Positions 34,807 through 44,510 are shown, numbered from the stretch's first letter. The stretch is 64,000 nt of DNA from Gallionellaceae bacterium (GCA_030834965.1 JAUQWW010000036.1:17484-81483), one strand, 5' to 3'. Made by a program: numbers and translations. Notes: generated from the sequence alone by a model not told the origin.

Positions 34807-36150
34807 GTGTTGCGGATAGGCTCAATTCAACATCAATGTGCAACGCTGTCATTGGCAGTGCTATTTTGCACGGGCCCTGTATGCGTGGCGGAAACCCATT
34901 CCGCCACCCCCGACAATTACCTTGCAACCCTGAAAAAGCTGGTTCCCGGCGACTATCTGCAATTACTCCCGGGCGAATATAGACAAGGCCTGCCCATCGC
35001 CTATCTGAACGGCACGATGCAAGCACCCATTGTAATTTCGGGCCCGGCAATTGGCCCGCCCGCAGTTCTGGTTGCGCGCCCAGAGCACAATACGGTGAGC
35101 ATCGTAAATTCGAGCCATGTCGTGCTGCGCAATATGGATATTGATGGCCGGGGTTTGCCGGTAGATGGGGTTAAGTGCGAAGGCCATGCCGACTGGGCAC
35201 ATCACATTACACTGGAGGGTTTGCGCATTCGTGGGCATGGCAACAATCAGCAGACGGTTGGCATTTCCACTAAATGCCCGGCGTGGAATTGGATTATCCG
35301 CCGGAATGTCATCGAGGGCGCCGGCACGGGCATGTATCTCGGCAATTCGGATGGGCGGGCGCCATTTATTGCGGGGCTGATCGAGCACAATCTGGTCGTT
35401 GATGCGCTCGGTTATAACTTGCAGATCAAACATCAGCAGCCACGCCCGGCATTAGCGGATATGCCGGTTGAAAAGAGCGCGACGATCATTCGCCACAATG
35501 TGTTCAGCAAAGCGCACGGTGGGACGAAAGAGACGGCAAGACCAAACGTGCTGGTGGGGCACTGGCCGCTCAACGGGCCGGGGAGGAACGATCAATATTT
35601 CATCTACGGCAATTTCTTTTACCAGAACCCGCACGAATCGCTGTTTCAGGGCGAAGGCAATGTTGCGCTGTACAACAACCTGTTCGTGAACCATTCCGGC
35701 GATGCGGCGCACATCCAACCGCATAACGACACGACGCGCAGGGTCGCGGTATTTCACAACACCGTGGTTGCCAAGGGAGTTGGAATCACGCTGGCCCGGC
35801 GCGAGCATGATCCGGCCTATCCGCAGTTTGTCACGGCAAATAGCGTGTTTGCCAATCCGCCGCTGCACGGTGCTGCGGTGGGCGCCAATCTGACCGGCGC
35901 GTATGACGAAGCGCGTGACTATCTTGCCCAGCCATTCACCGCCTTGGGTAAGATCAACTTAATGCCTGCTCCGGGCAAGGCGAAGCGGAAGGCGATTGAT
36001 ATGCAGCGCTTGAGCGTCTATCCCGATTGGGATATTGATTTCGATGGCCGGACACATGACGGCCACATATCCGGTGCATATGGAACTGACAGCGGACAGC
36101 CGCGTTGGATGCCAAAACTGGAGATCAAGCCGGTACCTGTGGCAAGGTGA
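34807..36150 (+). CDS. Secreted right-handed beta-helix protein (putative polysaccharide lyase/epimerase-like)
   Basis: A 447-residue protein with a signal peptide (CATLSLAVLFCTGPVCVA) and then repeating short beta-strand coils, for example HVVLRNMDIDGRGLPVDGVK and HHITLEGLRIRGHGNNQQTV, characteristic of pectate-lyase/PL6-like parallel beta-helices. The GTG at 34807 is the earliest start giving a signal peptide. It probably binds, cleaves or epimerises polysaccharide in the periplasm or outside the cell. It lies beside the Wzx flippase and near the VanZ-heparinase fusion. No catalytic residues were assigned. Confidence 0.7.
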   Translation: MLRIGSIQHQCATLSLAVLFCTGPVCVAETHSATPDNYLATLKKLVPGDYLQLLPGEYRQGLPIAYLNGTMQAPIVISGPAIGPPAVLVARPEHNTVSIVNSSHVVLRNMDIDGRGLPVDGVKCEGHADWAHHITLEGLRIRGHGNNQQTVGISTKCPAWNWIIRRNVIEGAGTGMYLGNSDGRAPFIAGLIEHNLVVDALGYNLQIKHQQPRPALADMPVEKSATIIRHNVFSKAHGGTKETARPNVLVGHWPLNGPGRNDQYFIYGNFFYQNPHESLFQGEGNVALYNNLFVNHSGDAAHIQPHNDTTRRVAVFHNTVVAKGVGITLARREHDPAYPQFVTANSVFANPPLHGAAVGANLTGAYDEARDYLAQPFTALGKINLMPAPGKAKRKAIDMQRLSVYPDWDIDFDGRTHDGHISGAYGTDSGQPRWMPKLEIKPVPVAR

Positions 36151-36174
36151 GCCTATTGATATTTGAAATAAAGC

Positions 36175-36196
36175 ACCCCGCGGCAAGCCGCGGGGT
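36175..36196. terminator. GC-rich hairpin after the beta-helix gene
   Basis: Perfect stem CCCCGCGG / CCGCGGGG with loop CAAG, extended by an A-T pair, 24 bp after the stop at 36150. No T run follows, but the stability makes it a likely transcription terminator or attenuator. Confidence 0.55.
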
Positions 36197-36435
36197 ATTA
36201 ACGTCGCTCGTCAAGCCGCCAACTTTCGGCCAGCCTTCGCCCCAAGGAACGGGGAATTGAAGCCGAAGAGATTGAATCCAAGAAATCCATTATTGGGCCC
36301 AAATGGATGATCACGCTCTCACGCATCTCCTGCAAAGAGAGGCATGGGTCGTGTACAAATATTATCCATCTGGGGAGAAAACACCATTTTTTCCAGAAGG
36401 TGTATTATATGATTCGGTTTACTCAAGAACGGGGA

Positions 36436-36864
36436 ATGATGATGAAACTACTACGAATTGCTGGCTTGATCGTATTAACATTTGCCGTCGATGTGGCGAT
36501 GGCAGCCTGTTCTAACCCTGCCACACAAATTAAACACAACTCTAATCCTGACCTTGCCACCTTACTGAGCGGCAACACGGTGTGCGGGGTACGGGGTGGT
36601 GATCGTTGGCAGGAAGAGCATCATCCGGGTAACGTGCTCAAGGATTACAAGAAAGGCCCTACTGACAAGATCGATCCTACAACACAGGTTGGGACATGGA
36701 GCATTGGAGGAACTGGCGCCAACACCATGGTGACCTACAACTATGGCACCGGTGGAACTTATCAATATACCGTATGGGACAACGGTAACGGTAGCTACAG
36801 TTTCTGCGGCACGGGTGGGTTGGATGTGACCTTGACGCCGGGAACGGGCACTGGCTGCCCTTGA
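36436..36864 (+). CDS. Small secreted four-cysteine protein of unknown function
   Basis: A 142-residue protein with a signal peptide (LLRIAGLIVLTFAVDVAMA, cleavage before AACSN). Four cysteines remain (25, 50, 124 and 141), suggesting two disulfides. The rest is Gly/Thr/Asn-rich (VGTWSIGGTGANTMVTYNYG, WDNGNGSYSFCGTG) and beta-like. Three consecutive ATGs (36436, 36439, 36442) with AACGGGG just upstream make the exact start uncertain; the ORF extends to 36307 but that part is not signal-like. It is a compact exported protein between two predicted glycan-active proteins. I do not recognise the family. Confidence 0.6.
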   Translation: MMMKLLRIAGLIVLTFAVDVAMAACSNPATQIKHNSNPDLATLLSGNTVCGVRGGDRWQEEHHPGNVLKDYKKGPTDKIDPTTQVGTWSIGGTGANTMVTYNYGTGGTYQYTVWDNGNGSYSFCGTGGLDVTLTPGTGTGCP

Positions 36865-36874
36865 TGGTTGCAGC

Positions 36875-39800
36875 TTATTGAACAGCAGTAACACCGTCCG
36901 CAGTAATTCTTAATTTCATATCGCGCTTCCCGCGAACAATGCAATCGGCCAGACCGCTTCCTTGCGAACATTGAATCGAGGGGGCGAGTTCTGACCGATT
37001 TTGTTTTACGGTCAGCGCAACGAGAAAAGTATCGGTTTGTGTTGCTTCTGTGTGCCTGACCTCAATCCGCCACGCACCAGGTTCGATGACTTGTTTGTAG
37101 TTGCCCCGCGCCAGCACCTTGTATATCTCGCCATTGTTGTCGTAATTCCTGCCATCGACCCAGAATTCCTTGCCTTGCCCTCCAACCGCCGTAATCAATG
37201 GTGAGCGGGGGATCAGGACCTTCCCTTCGAGTACCCCTCCCGCATGTTTGAGATTGTCATCCGGCAACAGGCTGGCCAGAAATTCGTTGGGAGCTGTCAA
37301 CAATGGCTGCTCCTGAAAATGGACGAGCCAGCGACTGGTGAATGAGGGATTGGCTTTGGTGATGGAATCGTAAACCAGAAACAGATCGTTGATCGGGTCG
37401 TAAACGACGGTGCGCAGATAGCGGTTTACGCGCAGTGTGCGGCTGGACAGCGTGCCTTCGCCGGAAAACTGGTTGGTGTAAGCGGCAGTGATATCGGCAG
37501 TGACGGTGACGATGCCATTCTGTTCCGAAAAATGAGTGATGTCGCCGGTGTGATAAATATCGCGCCTTGCACTCCACTCATTGACGTCCAGTGGATTGGA
37601 GTAGATTTCGATGTCGCCGCCGATGCGGCGCTGGCCGCCGTCATTGGCGATCTGGCGCGGCGCCCGGTTGAACTCGTTGTTGGATACGGCGGCCGCTTCG
37701 TCCGGATTGGTGATAGTCGCAACGTTATGCGCGATGGTCTGGTAGGTGTAGTTCAAATGATGATCTGAACCATAGCCCGCATACAGGCCGCTGTCTATCG
37801 CGAGCGCGCCGCCTTTGTAGATCGTGAAACTGCCTTGATCGAGGTGGCTGAAGGATGAGTAGTTGTCACCCGCCTTGAAGGTGATATAGGTAGCGTCCGG
37901 CCCCCAGCCGCTGCGCATGACGACCAGCCCGGTGCCGTCAAAATATTTGGTGAGCGGGAGCTGGGCGGCGGCATCGGGGTCGTAGAGACTGTTGTCGGGC
38001 AACGGCCCCCATGGCCAACTCGTGGGCGCCACAGTGTCGGGCTGCGCATCCAGGCTGTATGCTGGTGCATGGCGATATTCGAGCGCCAGCGCAAGGCGAT
38101 CAGGAACGCCGCGATTGAACAAGCTGCTGTCACCGATGTGCATCTGAGCCCCATCCGGGCGCGTGCGATACACCAGAAAATCGAGAAAGCCGCGAATGCC
38201 GGGTTCGCTCTTGAAGTAATCTTCGCCGGTGGCGCTGCGCCACATGGCAGGCAGCTGGTAGATGGCCTGGCCGATGCCTTCGCCGACATGCTCGGCGCCT
38301 TCATGCCATCCGCCGTTTTTGCCCATGACCTGCCGCCACACAGGCAGCGCGCGGTTCTTCCATAGATCATTGGTGAACGCCATCACCGGCTCGCCGCGCG
38401 TATCGTCCGTGTAGAGCGCAATGCTGCATGCCATCAGCGCCTGGATGGGGCCGGTGTAAAGTGTGGCGTTATAGGGTGAGAACTGGCCGCTGCGAATGAC
38501 TTCGATGAGGTAGTTGCAGGTATGCGACAGCTTGTCGCGCAATTGCCGGTGCTGCGCTTCGCTCCAACTCGCATAGAGCCAGTCGTAGGCGAGCGCAAAC
38601 AGCTTGCCTTGCTCGTGCCCCCGCCAACTCGGTTGCATGGCGATCAATTGATTGAACATCGCATCCAGATTCTGGCTGCCCGGTTCAATATAAGCCATGA
38701 AGATGGCGGCATTGAGATTGCCCCGGCCGCCTTGCGCCTGCTCGCGTTGTGTTTCGATAAACCTCGGGTTCTCTGATTTCAGGCGAACGATGTCCTGCGC
38801 CGAGGGTGCGGGAAGGCGTGGATGGGCAAGGCGGAAATTAGGCAACGAGGCCACAGGCAGAGCGTCCGGCGCCGGGTATTCATGTTTGATGCGCGCCATG
38901 ACCACTGCTTCTGAGCCGGCTGTTCCCTGGATCAGCACCAGGCCCACCCCGCCCAAGAACAGGATGAGCAGGACAATTCCAAACAGCGCCCTGCGCGGCA
39001 GATGAACCACTGTGGGTGCACGCTCCGTAACTCTCGTGGACGCACGCACACATTGCGCCAGCCATTGGCACAGGTGCTGACCCAGTCCGGCCGCTCCCAG
39101 CGCAATCAGGACATTGGTGTAGTCGGGATGAGTGTTGGCAATGAACAGCTTGCCTGATTCGATCACGAAAACAGCCACGGCAGTCCCCAACAACAGCACG
39201 AACAGCGGCGGGCGCGAGAGCGGCGCCATGCCACTGGCATGCCAGAGCCAGAAGGCAATACCGATCGGCAAATAAATGGCGGCCTGCCCGATCAGGCTGG
39301 CCACGGCCTCGGTCTCGGTGGTGAAGTAATGATAATAAAAGGGCAGATACTGTTGCGCGTAAAGATTGCTGCGGAATATCTCCATGTCGCTCCAGTTGGC
39401 ATTGGCCCAACCGTTGAGCAGCGCGGCAACCACTAGATAGGGGATGGCTACCAGCACCAGCGCCGGGCGCAGCCAGCGCGCATGATACTGCGCCAGTTTT
39501 GGCGAGGGCAGATCGCGCATCCACAGCCCCAGTGCGATACCCGCAGCTTTGGATAAGGCAGCGGTAACGGTGCTGACACCGGATGCGATCAGGAATTGTG
39601 CGGCTTCCACCCCTGCGCCTATCCCGGCCGCAACCAGAAAACCATGTACCGGGTGCAGCCGCCCCTGATGCAGCAGGCGGGCCAGCAGCAGCCCCACCGG
39701 CAGCGCCGCGACTGCCTCCGCCAGCCATTGGCTGCCACAGCGGATCACTGAGCCGCAACGATCCACCCCCCAGCCATAGCTGCCGTTGAGCAGCTTCCAC

Positions 39801-40363
39801 TGCAAATCCGCTTTCGAAATCACAAAATCGTAGGGAAACAGCGCCAGCCCGAAATAGCCAAGCGCATAGAGCGTCAACCCTGCGGAGAGTGCCGCAGGGC
39901 CGGGGCGTATCATGGCCGAAGCAAGGGCGGCAAGCCGGGTATGGCTAGCAGACCACAGCACAAGTCCGAGCACCGTGCCTATGCTTTCCGCGATCAAATC
40001 ATTGATTGAAACCGTTCTTGGTGCAAAAAAGATTTGCGTGAATTCCACCCCTGCAGCAAGCGCAAAGCCGAGCCCCGCTGCAATAATCAAAGCCAGGCTT
40101 TTGGGCAACCAGCGCAACTTACTGAGCCACATGACGCCAAGATAAGCGAACGGGATGTAAAGCAGGATGTTGGCGATCCAGTCGGCGCGTGAGACAACAC
40201 CGAGGTTCAGGTAAGGGATGTGACGGAAGCTGTCGATGGCTTCAGCCAAGGTGTGGGGCCGCCATTCAAACGGCATGAGGCTGCCGTAAATGATCAATGA
40301 CGCCCAGGCAAACCAGAGCAGAAAATAGCGGGTCGGTTTATGCGGCATTATTTTGAGCGACAT
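36875..40363 (-). CDS. VanZ-heparinase II/III fusion protein
   Basis: A single 1162-residue ORF. Residues 10-130 form a VanZ-like four-helix unit (SLMPFEWRPHTLAEAIDSF; GVEFTQIFFAPRTVSINDL), and residues about 165-440 contain a second, degenerate VanZ-like unit with more membrane helices. After a helix at 455-475 a periplasmic part follows: an alpha/alpha toroid around 530-770 and a beta-rich domain with FSHLDQGSFTIYKGGALAID and NYTYQTIAHNVATI, typical of heparinase II/III-like lyases. The two parts are normally separate genes. It probably anchors a glycan lyase in the inner membrane. The stop is 10 bp from the convergent secreted-protein gene. Confidence 0.8.
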   Translation of the reverse strand: MSLKIMPHKPTRYFLLWFAWASLIIYGSLMPFEWRPHTLAEAIDSFRHIPYLNLGVVSRADWIANILLYIPFAYLGVMWLSKLRWLPKSLALIIAAGLGFALAAGVEFTQIFFAPRTVSINDLIAESIGTVLGLVLWSASHTRLAALASAMIRPGPAALSAGLTLYALGYFGLALFPYDFVISKADLQWKLLNGSYGWGVDRCGSVIRCGSQWLAEAVAALPVGLLLARLLHQGRLHPVHGFLVAAGIGAGVEAAQFLIASGVSTVTAALSKAAGIALGLWMRDLPSPKLAQYHARWLRPALVLVAIPYLVVAALLNGWANANWSDMEIFRSNLYAQQYLPFYYHYFTTETEAVASLIGQAAIYLPIGIAFWLWHASGMAPLSRPPLFVLLLGTAVAVFVIESGKLFIANTHPDYTNVLIALGAAGLGQHLCQWLAQCVRASTRVTERAPTVVHLPRRALFGIVLLILFLGGVGLVLIQGTAGSEAVVMARIKHEYPAPDALPVASLPNFRLAHPRLPAPSAQDIVRLKSENPRFIETQREQAQGGRGNLNAAIFMAYIEPGSQNLDAMFNQLIAMQPSWRGHEQGKLFALAYDWLYASWSEAQHRQLRDKLSHTCNYLIEVIRSGQFSPYNATLYTGPIQALMACSIALYTDDTRGEPVMAFTNDLWKNRALPVWRQVMGKNGGWHEGAEHVGEGIGQAIYQLPAMWRSATGEDYFKSEPGIRGFLDFLVYRTRPDGAQMHIGDSSLFNRGVPDRLALALEYRHAPAYSLDAQPDTVAPTSWPWGPLPDNSLYDPDAAAQLPLTKYFDGTGLVVMRSGWGPDATYITFKAGDNYSSFSHLDQGSFTIYKGGALAIDSGLYAGYGSDHHLNYTYQTIAHNVATITNPDEAAAVSNNEFNRAPRQIANDGGQRRIGGDIEIYSNPLDVNEWSARRDIYHTGDITHFSEQNGIVTVTADITAAYTNQFSGEGTLSSRTLRVNRYLRTVVYDPINDLFLVYDSITKANPSFTSRWLVHFQEQPLLTAPNEFLASLLPDDNLKHAGGVLEGKVLIPRSPLITAVGGQGKEFWVDGRNYDNNGEIYKVLARGNYKQVIEPGAWRIEVRHTEATQTDTFLVALTVKQNRSELAPSIQCSQGSGLADCIVRGKRDMKLRITADGVTAVQ

Positions 40364-40410
40364 TCAGCACGCTGAAAAATCATTGAGCAATGGATATTGT
40401 CGCATCCCTG

Positions 40411-40435
40411 CTGTTATCGTTGGTAACAATAACAG
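40411..40435. terminator. Inverted repeat downstream of amtB
   Basis: CTGTTATCGTT and AACAATAACAG form an 11-bp stem with one mismatch and a 3-nt loop, between the amtB stop and the VanZ-heparinase start. It lacks a T run on the minus strand, so termination of amtB transcripts here is only likely. Confidence 0.4.
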
Positions 40436-40455
40436 GCGGGTTCACACATCCAGAA

Positions 40456-41667
40456 CTACCAGCCCGACTCCCGCTCCGGCGTGGCGCTGATTTTGTGGAT
40501 GCTCAAGTCTGCGCCATTGAATTCTTCTTCCGCATCGAGGCGGATGCCCACCGTCTTCTTCATGATGCCGTACACCACGTAGCCGCCGCCAAACGCGATG
40601 GCGATGCCCAGCAGCGTGCCGGTCAACTGCGCCATGAAGCTGACCGCGCCCAGTCCTCCCAGCGCCTTTGCGCCGAAGATGCCCGCCGCAATGCCGCCCC
40701 ATGCGCCGCATAGGCCGTGCAACGGCCACACGCCAAGCACGTCGTCGATCTTCCAGCGGTTCTGCGTGAGAGTAAACATCCACACGAACAGGCCGCCGGC
40801 AATGCCGCCGGTCAGCAAGGCGCCAAGCGGATGCATGACATCCGATCCGGCGCATATCGCCACCAGACCGGCAAGCGGCCCGTTATGCACGAAGCCCGGG
40901 TCGTTCCGGCCTACCCACAATGCGACCAGCGTGCCGCCCGCCATCGCCATCAGCGAATTGACCGCCACCAGTCCGCTGAGCTTGCCGATCTCCTGTGCGG
41001 ACATGACATTGAAGCCGAACCAGCCCACGGTGAGTATCCATGCGCCCAGCGCGAGAAAAGGAATGCTGGAGGGCGGATGCGCGGATATCTGCCCCTGCTT
41101 GTTGTAGCGGCCGCGCCGTGCGCCGAGCAGCAGCACTGCTGCCAGCGCGATCCAGCCGCCCATCGCATGCACCACCACGGAACCGGCGAAGTCGTGGAAC
41201 TCGGCGCCGAACGTGGCGCTCATCCAGTCTTGAATGCCGAAGCGATGGTTCCATGCGATGCCTTCGAAGAACGGGTAGATGAAACCGACCAGCACAAAAG
41301 TGGCGGCCAGCATGGGATTGAATCGCGCGCGTTCGGCCACGCCGCCGGAAACGATGGCGGGAATGGCGGCAGCAAAGGTAAGCAGGAAGAAGAACTTGAC
41401 CAGTTCGTAACCGTTTTTCTGCGCCAGGTGTTCTGCGCCGCTAAAAAAGTTTACGCCGTAGGCGATGCCATAACCGATGAAGAAATACGCCAGCGTAGAG
41501 ATGGCAAAGTCGGTGAGGATTTTCACCAGCGCGTTCACCTGGTTCTTCTTGCGCACCGTTCCCAGCTCCAGAAACGCGAACCCCGCGTGCATCGCCAGCA
41601 CCATGATGGCGCCGAGCAAAATGAACAGTGCGTCGCTGCCCGTTTTCAGGTTGCCCAAGTTTTCCAT
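40456..41667 (-). CDS. amtB: Ammonium transporter
   Basis: A 403-residue Amt protein with about eleven membrane helices. The twin-His pore pair is visible: VVHAMGGWIALAAVLLLG and LHGLCGAWGGIAAGIFGAKA. The ATG at 41667 follows a GGGGCAGGGC ribosome site and gives the family start MENLGNLKTGSDALFILLGA. It moves ammonium/ammonia across the inner membrane and would normally be controlled by GlnK; no glnK/glnB gene adjoins it. A sigma-54 promoter and NtrC-like palindromes lie just upstream, indicating nitrogen-limitation control. Confidence 0.95.
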   Translation of the reverse strand: MENLGNLKTGSDALFILLGAIMVLAMHAGFAFLELGTVRKKNQVNALVKILTDFAISTLAYFFIGYGIAYGVNFFSGAEHLAQKNGYELVKFFFLLTFAAAIPAIVSGGVAERARFNPMLAATFVLVGFIYPFFEGIAWNHRFGIQDWMSATFGAEFHDFAGSVVVHAMGGWIALAAVLLLGARRGRYNKQGQISAHPPSSIPFLALGAWILTVGWFGFNVMSAQEIGKLSGLVAVNSLMAMAGGTLVALWVGRNDPGFVHNGPLAGLVAICAGSDVMHPLGALLTGGIAGGLFVWMFTLTQNRWKIDDVLGVWPLHGLCGAWGGIAAGIFGAKALGGLGAVSFMAQLTGTLLGIAIAFGGGYVVYGIMKKTVGIRLDAEEEFNGADLSIHKISATPERESGW

Positions 41668-41702
41668 GCCCTGCCCCTTCGAAGTGCGAATAAGAAACTG
41701 CA

Positions 41703-41718
41703 TGCAAATCCCGTTCCA
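41703..41718 (-). promoter_or_regulatory. Sigma-54 (-24/-12) promoter of amtB
   Basis: On the minus strand TGGAACGGGATTTGCA matches the sigma-54 consensus TGGCACGN4TTGCA at all but one defined position, with the invariant GG and GC correctly 10 nt apart. It would start transcription about 25 nt before the amtB ATG. Confidence 0.7.
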
Positions 41719-41781
41719 ATAGATGGACGCATTGATTTGTATGCATTTTCCCAAACACCCCCGCTATCTCTTGGTCAGGTG

Positions 41782-41811
41782 TTCACCAACTTGGTGCGCC
41801 GGCGTGGCGCA
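41782..41811 (-). promoter_or_regulatory. Two NtrC-like palindromes upstream of amtB
   Basis: TTCACC-N5-GGTGCG (41782-41798) and TGCGCC-N5-GGCGCA (41795-41811) each match the NtrC half-sites TGCACC/GGTGCA at five of six positions. They overlap by 4 bp and lie about 98 and 111 bp upstream of the inferred start site, the right range for an enhancer. Confidence 0.55.
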
Positions 41812-41854
41812 TCGCGCCCCATATCGGCGCAGCCGAGCGGAGCAAGCGCAGTGG

Positions 41855-42400
41855 CTACACCGGCCAGCCGTCGAGCACTTTCTCCAGCCAGAACAGGCCG
41901 ACGATAGTCTTACTGTCGGAGATCTTTCCCTCCTTCACCCACGTTATCGCTTCGCTGAGGGGTAGCTCAAACACCTCGAGAAATTCTCCATCGTCTAGCT
42001 GGCTGCCCTGATGGCTCAGGCCGCGCGCCAGGAAGTATTCAATGCGCTCATCGGAATAACCGATACATGGCCAAGTGGTGGTGAGGTGTGTCCATTCGCG
42101 CGCGACGTAACCGGTTTCTTCCAGCAATTCACGCTGCGCCGTGATGAGGATGTCTTCGTTGTGATCTATCTTGCCTGCCGGAATTTCCATGAATTCCTGC
42201 TGCGGTGCATAGCGATACTGGCGCTCCATCACCAGGCTGCCGTTATCCAGCAGCGCAAGCACGGCGACCGCGCCGGGATGGACGATGTATTCGCGTGTAT
42301 GCACCTGACCGTCCGGCAGCCGCGCATGATCCTTGCGCACCTGCATAAAGCTGCCGTCATAAACAACAGCCGAATCGAGGCGGGTTTCCTTCAAATCCAT
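41855..42400 (-). CDS. Nudix hydrolase, ADP-ribose pyrophosphatase-like
   Basis: A 181-residue protein with a perfect Nudix box, GKIDHNEDILITAQRELLEE followed by TGY, at about residues 76-98. The upstream proline- and glutamate-rich layout (YIVHPGAVAVLALLDNGSLV; RQYRYAPQQEFMEIPAGKID) is that of ADP-ribose/nucleotide-sugar pyrophosphatases (NudF-like). It probably hydrolyses ADP-ribose to AMP and ribose-5-phosphate. It lies 52 bp downstream of the YyaL gene on the same strand, so co-transcription is possible. Confidence 0.88.
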   Translation of the reverse strand: MDLKETRLDSAVVYDGSFMQVRKDHARLPDGQVHTREYIVHPGAVAVLALLDNGSLVMERQYRYAPQQEFMEIPAGKIDHNEDILITAQRELLEETGYVAREWTHLTTTWPCIGYSDERIEYFLARGLSHQGSQLDDGEFLEVFELPLSEAITWVKEGKISDSKTIVGLFWLEKVLDGWPV

Positions 42401-42452
42401 TGTTGCTCCTTCATCTTCGTAACAAATGTGACGCGTACCGAGGAACGCCCCA

Positions 42453-44510
42453 TCAGCGCATCTCCCCGGATTGGCAAACGTCGATCAATTCTTGGCAATT
42501 GTTGATGGCCGGCAAACATTTTACGCCCTGGCATACCCATGCGCTGACGCCTTGCGTGCCAGGCTTCGCCAGCGTCTCAGGCAAGCTGGCGAATTCGCCT
42601 TCCAATGCCAGGACCAGCGTGCTGGGCCAATAGTGCTGCGACAGTTGCTGACGCCACGCTGCGCTCGTCCCCGGCGCCCCTCGCAGAATAACGATTCGTG
42701 GCGGCGTGAGATATTCCTGCAGCACCATCAGCAGGCTCATGAAGCCAGTCGGTTGCTGCGCCAGCGCCGGGTAATACAGTGCCAGCGTGCGCCCGGCGGA
42801 TTCGAGGTAGCGCGTCTCCCCCAACAGGTGGCCGAGGCGTTGCAAGGCAAACGCGGCGACGCCATTGCCGGACGGCATCGCATTGTCATGGCCGGGCTTG
42901 GGGCGGTGGATGAGCTTTTCGTGATCGTGGCTGGTGAAGAAAAACCCGCCCTGCTGCTGATCCTCGAACTGTTCCAGCAACACATCGGCGAGCGCGCGGG
43001 CAAACTCCAGATCGGCCGGACGAAACTGCGCTTGCAGCAATTCCAGCAAGGCGTCCAGCATGAATGCATAGTCATCCAGATAGGCATTCAGATGCGCCCT
43101 GCCGTCCTTGCAGGTCGCAAGCAGGCGGCCGTTTTGCCACAGCTCGGCACGGATGAAATCCGCTGCGCGCTGCGCCGAGGCTACCCACTCCGGCTCGTCC
43201 AGCATCCTGCCGGCGCGCGCCAAGCCTCTGATCATCAGCGCGTTCCAGCTGACCAGGATTTTTTCGTCGCGACCCGGCCGCACCCGGCTCGCACGCGCGG
43301 CGAACAATTTCTGTTGTGCGCTGGCAAGTTGTTGCGCGACTTGCTCCAGCGGAAGATGACGTGCGCCTGCGATAGCTTCGGGAGTTTGGGCGACGACCAG
43401 ATTCCACTGCCTGTTTTCAAAGTTGGGCGGCTGGTCCAGGCCGTAGCGTGCGGCTGCAACGGCATATTCCTCGGGGCTCAGCAGGCTTGCGGCCTGTTCC
43501 CGCGTCCACACGTAATACTTGCCCTCTTCGTGTTCGGAATCCGCATCCAGGCTGGAATAAAAACCGCCTTGCGGCGACTGCATCTCGCGCATGGCCCAGC
43601 CTGCGATGCCTTGCACCACACGCCTTAACGCTGCCTCGCCCGTCAGCACACAGGCATCGGCGTACAGCGCCAGCAGCAGCCCGTTGTCGTACAGCATTTT
43701 TTCGAAATGCGGAATGGCCCAGCGATCATCCACGCTGTAACGGCAAAAACCGCCGCCCAATTGATCGTGGATGCCGCCGTCCGCCATTTTGCGCAGCGTG
43801 TGCAGCGCCATACGGCGTGCATCGGAATCGTTTGCATGCGTTGCCTGGCGCAGCAGGAATTCCAGTTCTGTCGGGCGCGGAAATTTTGGTGCGCCGCCAA
43901 AGCCGCCGTATACGGGATCGAACGATTGCCGCAATTCGCTGCATGCATCATCCAGCGGTATTTTGTTGAAGTCGGCCTGATCCTTCGCACGCGGCAAGGT
44001 GGTGTCAAAGGTGCGCAACAGCGATGCATTCTGTTTGGCAATATCATCCTGGTGCGTACGGTAAACCCCGGCCACGTGCTCCAGCAGTTGCACGAAACCG
44101 GGCAAGTTATAGCGCGCCTGCTTGGGGAAATACGTGCCTCCGAAAAACGGCACCTGATCCGGCGTCAGAAACAGCGTGAGCGGCCAGCCGCCGCTGCGCT
44201 GCGTCAGCATGTTATGAGCAGCCTGATAAATGTGGTCGAGGTCCGGGCGCTCTTCGCGGTCCACCTTGATATTGATGAAGTGCTGGTTCATCACCGCAGC
44301 GACACTGGCATCCTCGAACGATTCGTGCGCCATGACATGGCACCAGTGGCAGGCGGAATAGCCTATGGAAAGCAGGATCGGCTTGCCCTGCTCGCGTGCG
44401 CGCCGCAGCGCCTCCTCACCCCACGGAAACCAGTCCACGAGGTTGTCGGCATGCTGCTGCAAATAAGGGCTGGTTTCCTGAGCGAGGCGATTGGGCATGG
44501 TGGTGGGCAC
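42453..44510 (-). CDS. YyaL-type thioredoxin-domain protein (DUF255)
   Basis: A 685-residue protein of the YyaL/spermatogenesis-associated-20 family. The N-terminal thioredoxin-like domain carries [20 protein letters not shown] with the CxxC-like CHWC at about 52-55, and the C-terminal part is an (alpha/alpha)6 barrel with [20 protein letters not shown]. The start [20 protein letters not shown] may begin at the second Met. Its role (redox or sugar epimerase-like) is not settled. It is preceded by the nuo operon terminator. Confidence 0.9.
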   Translation of the reverse strand: MPTTMPNRLAQETSPYLQQHADNLVDWFPWGEEALRRAREQGKPILLSIGYSACHWCHVMAHESFEDASVAAVMNQHFINIKVDREERPDLDHIYQAAHNMLTQRSGGWPLTLFLTPDQVPFFGGTYFPKQARYNLPGFVQLLEHVAGVYRTHQDDIAKQNASLLRTFDTTLPRAKDQADFNKIPLDDACSELRQSFDPVYGGFGGAPKFPRPTELEFLLRQATHANDSDARRMALHTLRKMADGGIHDQLGGGFCRYSVDDRWAIPHFEKMLYDNGLLLALYADACVLTGEAALRRVVQGIAGWAMREMQSPQGGFYSSLDADSEHEEGKYYVWTREQAASLLSPEEYAVAAARYGLDQPPNFENRQWNLVVAQTPEAIAGARHLPLEQVAQQLASAQQKLFAARASRVRPGRDEKILVSWNALMIRGLARAGRMLDEPEWVASAQRAADFIRAELWQNGRLLATCKDGRAHLNAYLDDYAFMLDALLELLQAQFRPADLEFARALADVLLEQFEDQQQGGFFFTSHDHEKLIHRPKPGHDNAMPSGNGVAAFALQRLGHLLGETRYLESAGRTLALYYPALAQQPTGFMSLLMVLQEYLTPPRIVILRGAPGTSAAWRQQLSQHYWPSTLVLALEGEFASLPETLAKPGTQGVSAWVCQGVKCLPAINNCQELIDVCQSGEMR

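Noticed and set aside
36200..36330. Second CCCC/GGGG pairing after the beta-helix gene as an insertion-sequence end
   Set aside because: The stem is only about 4-5 bp and no transposase remnant accompanies it.
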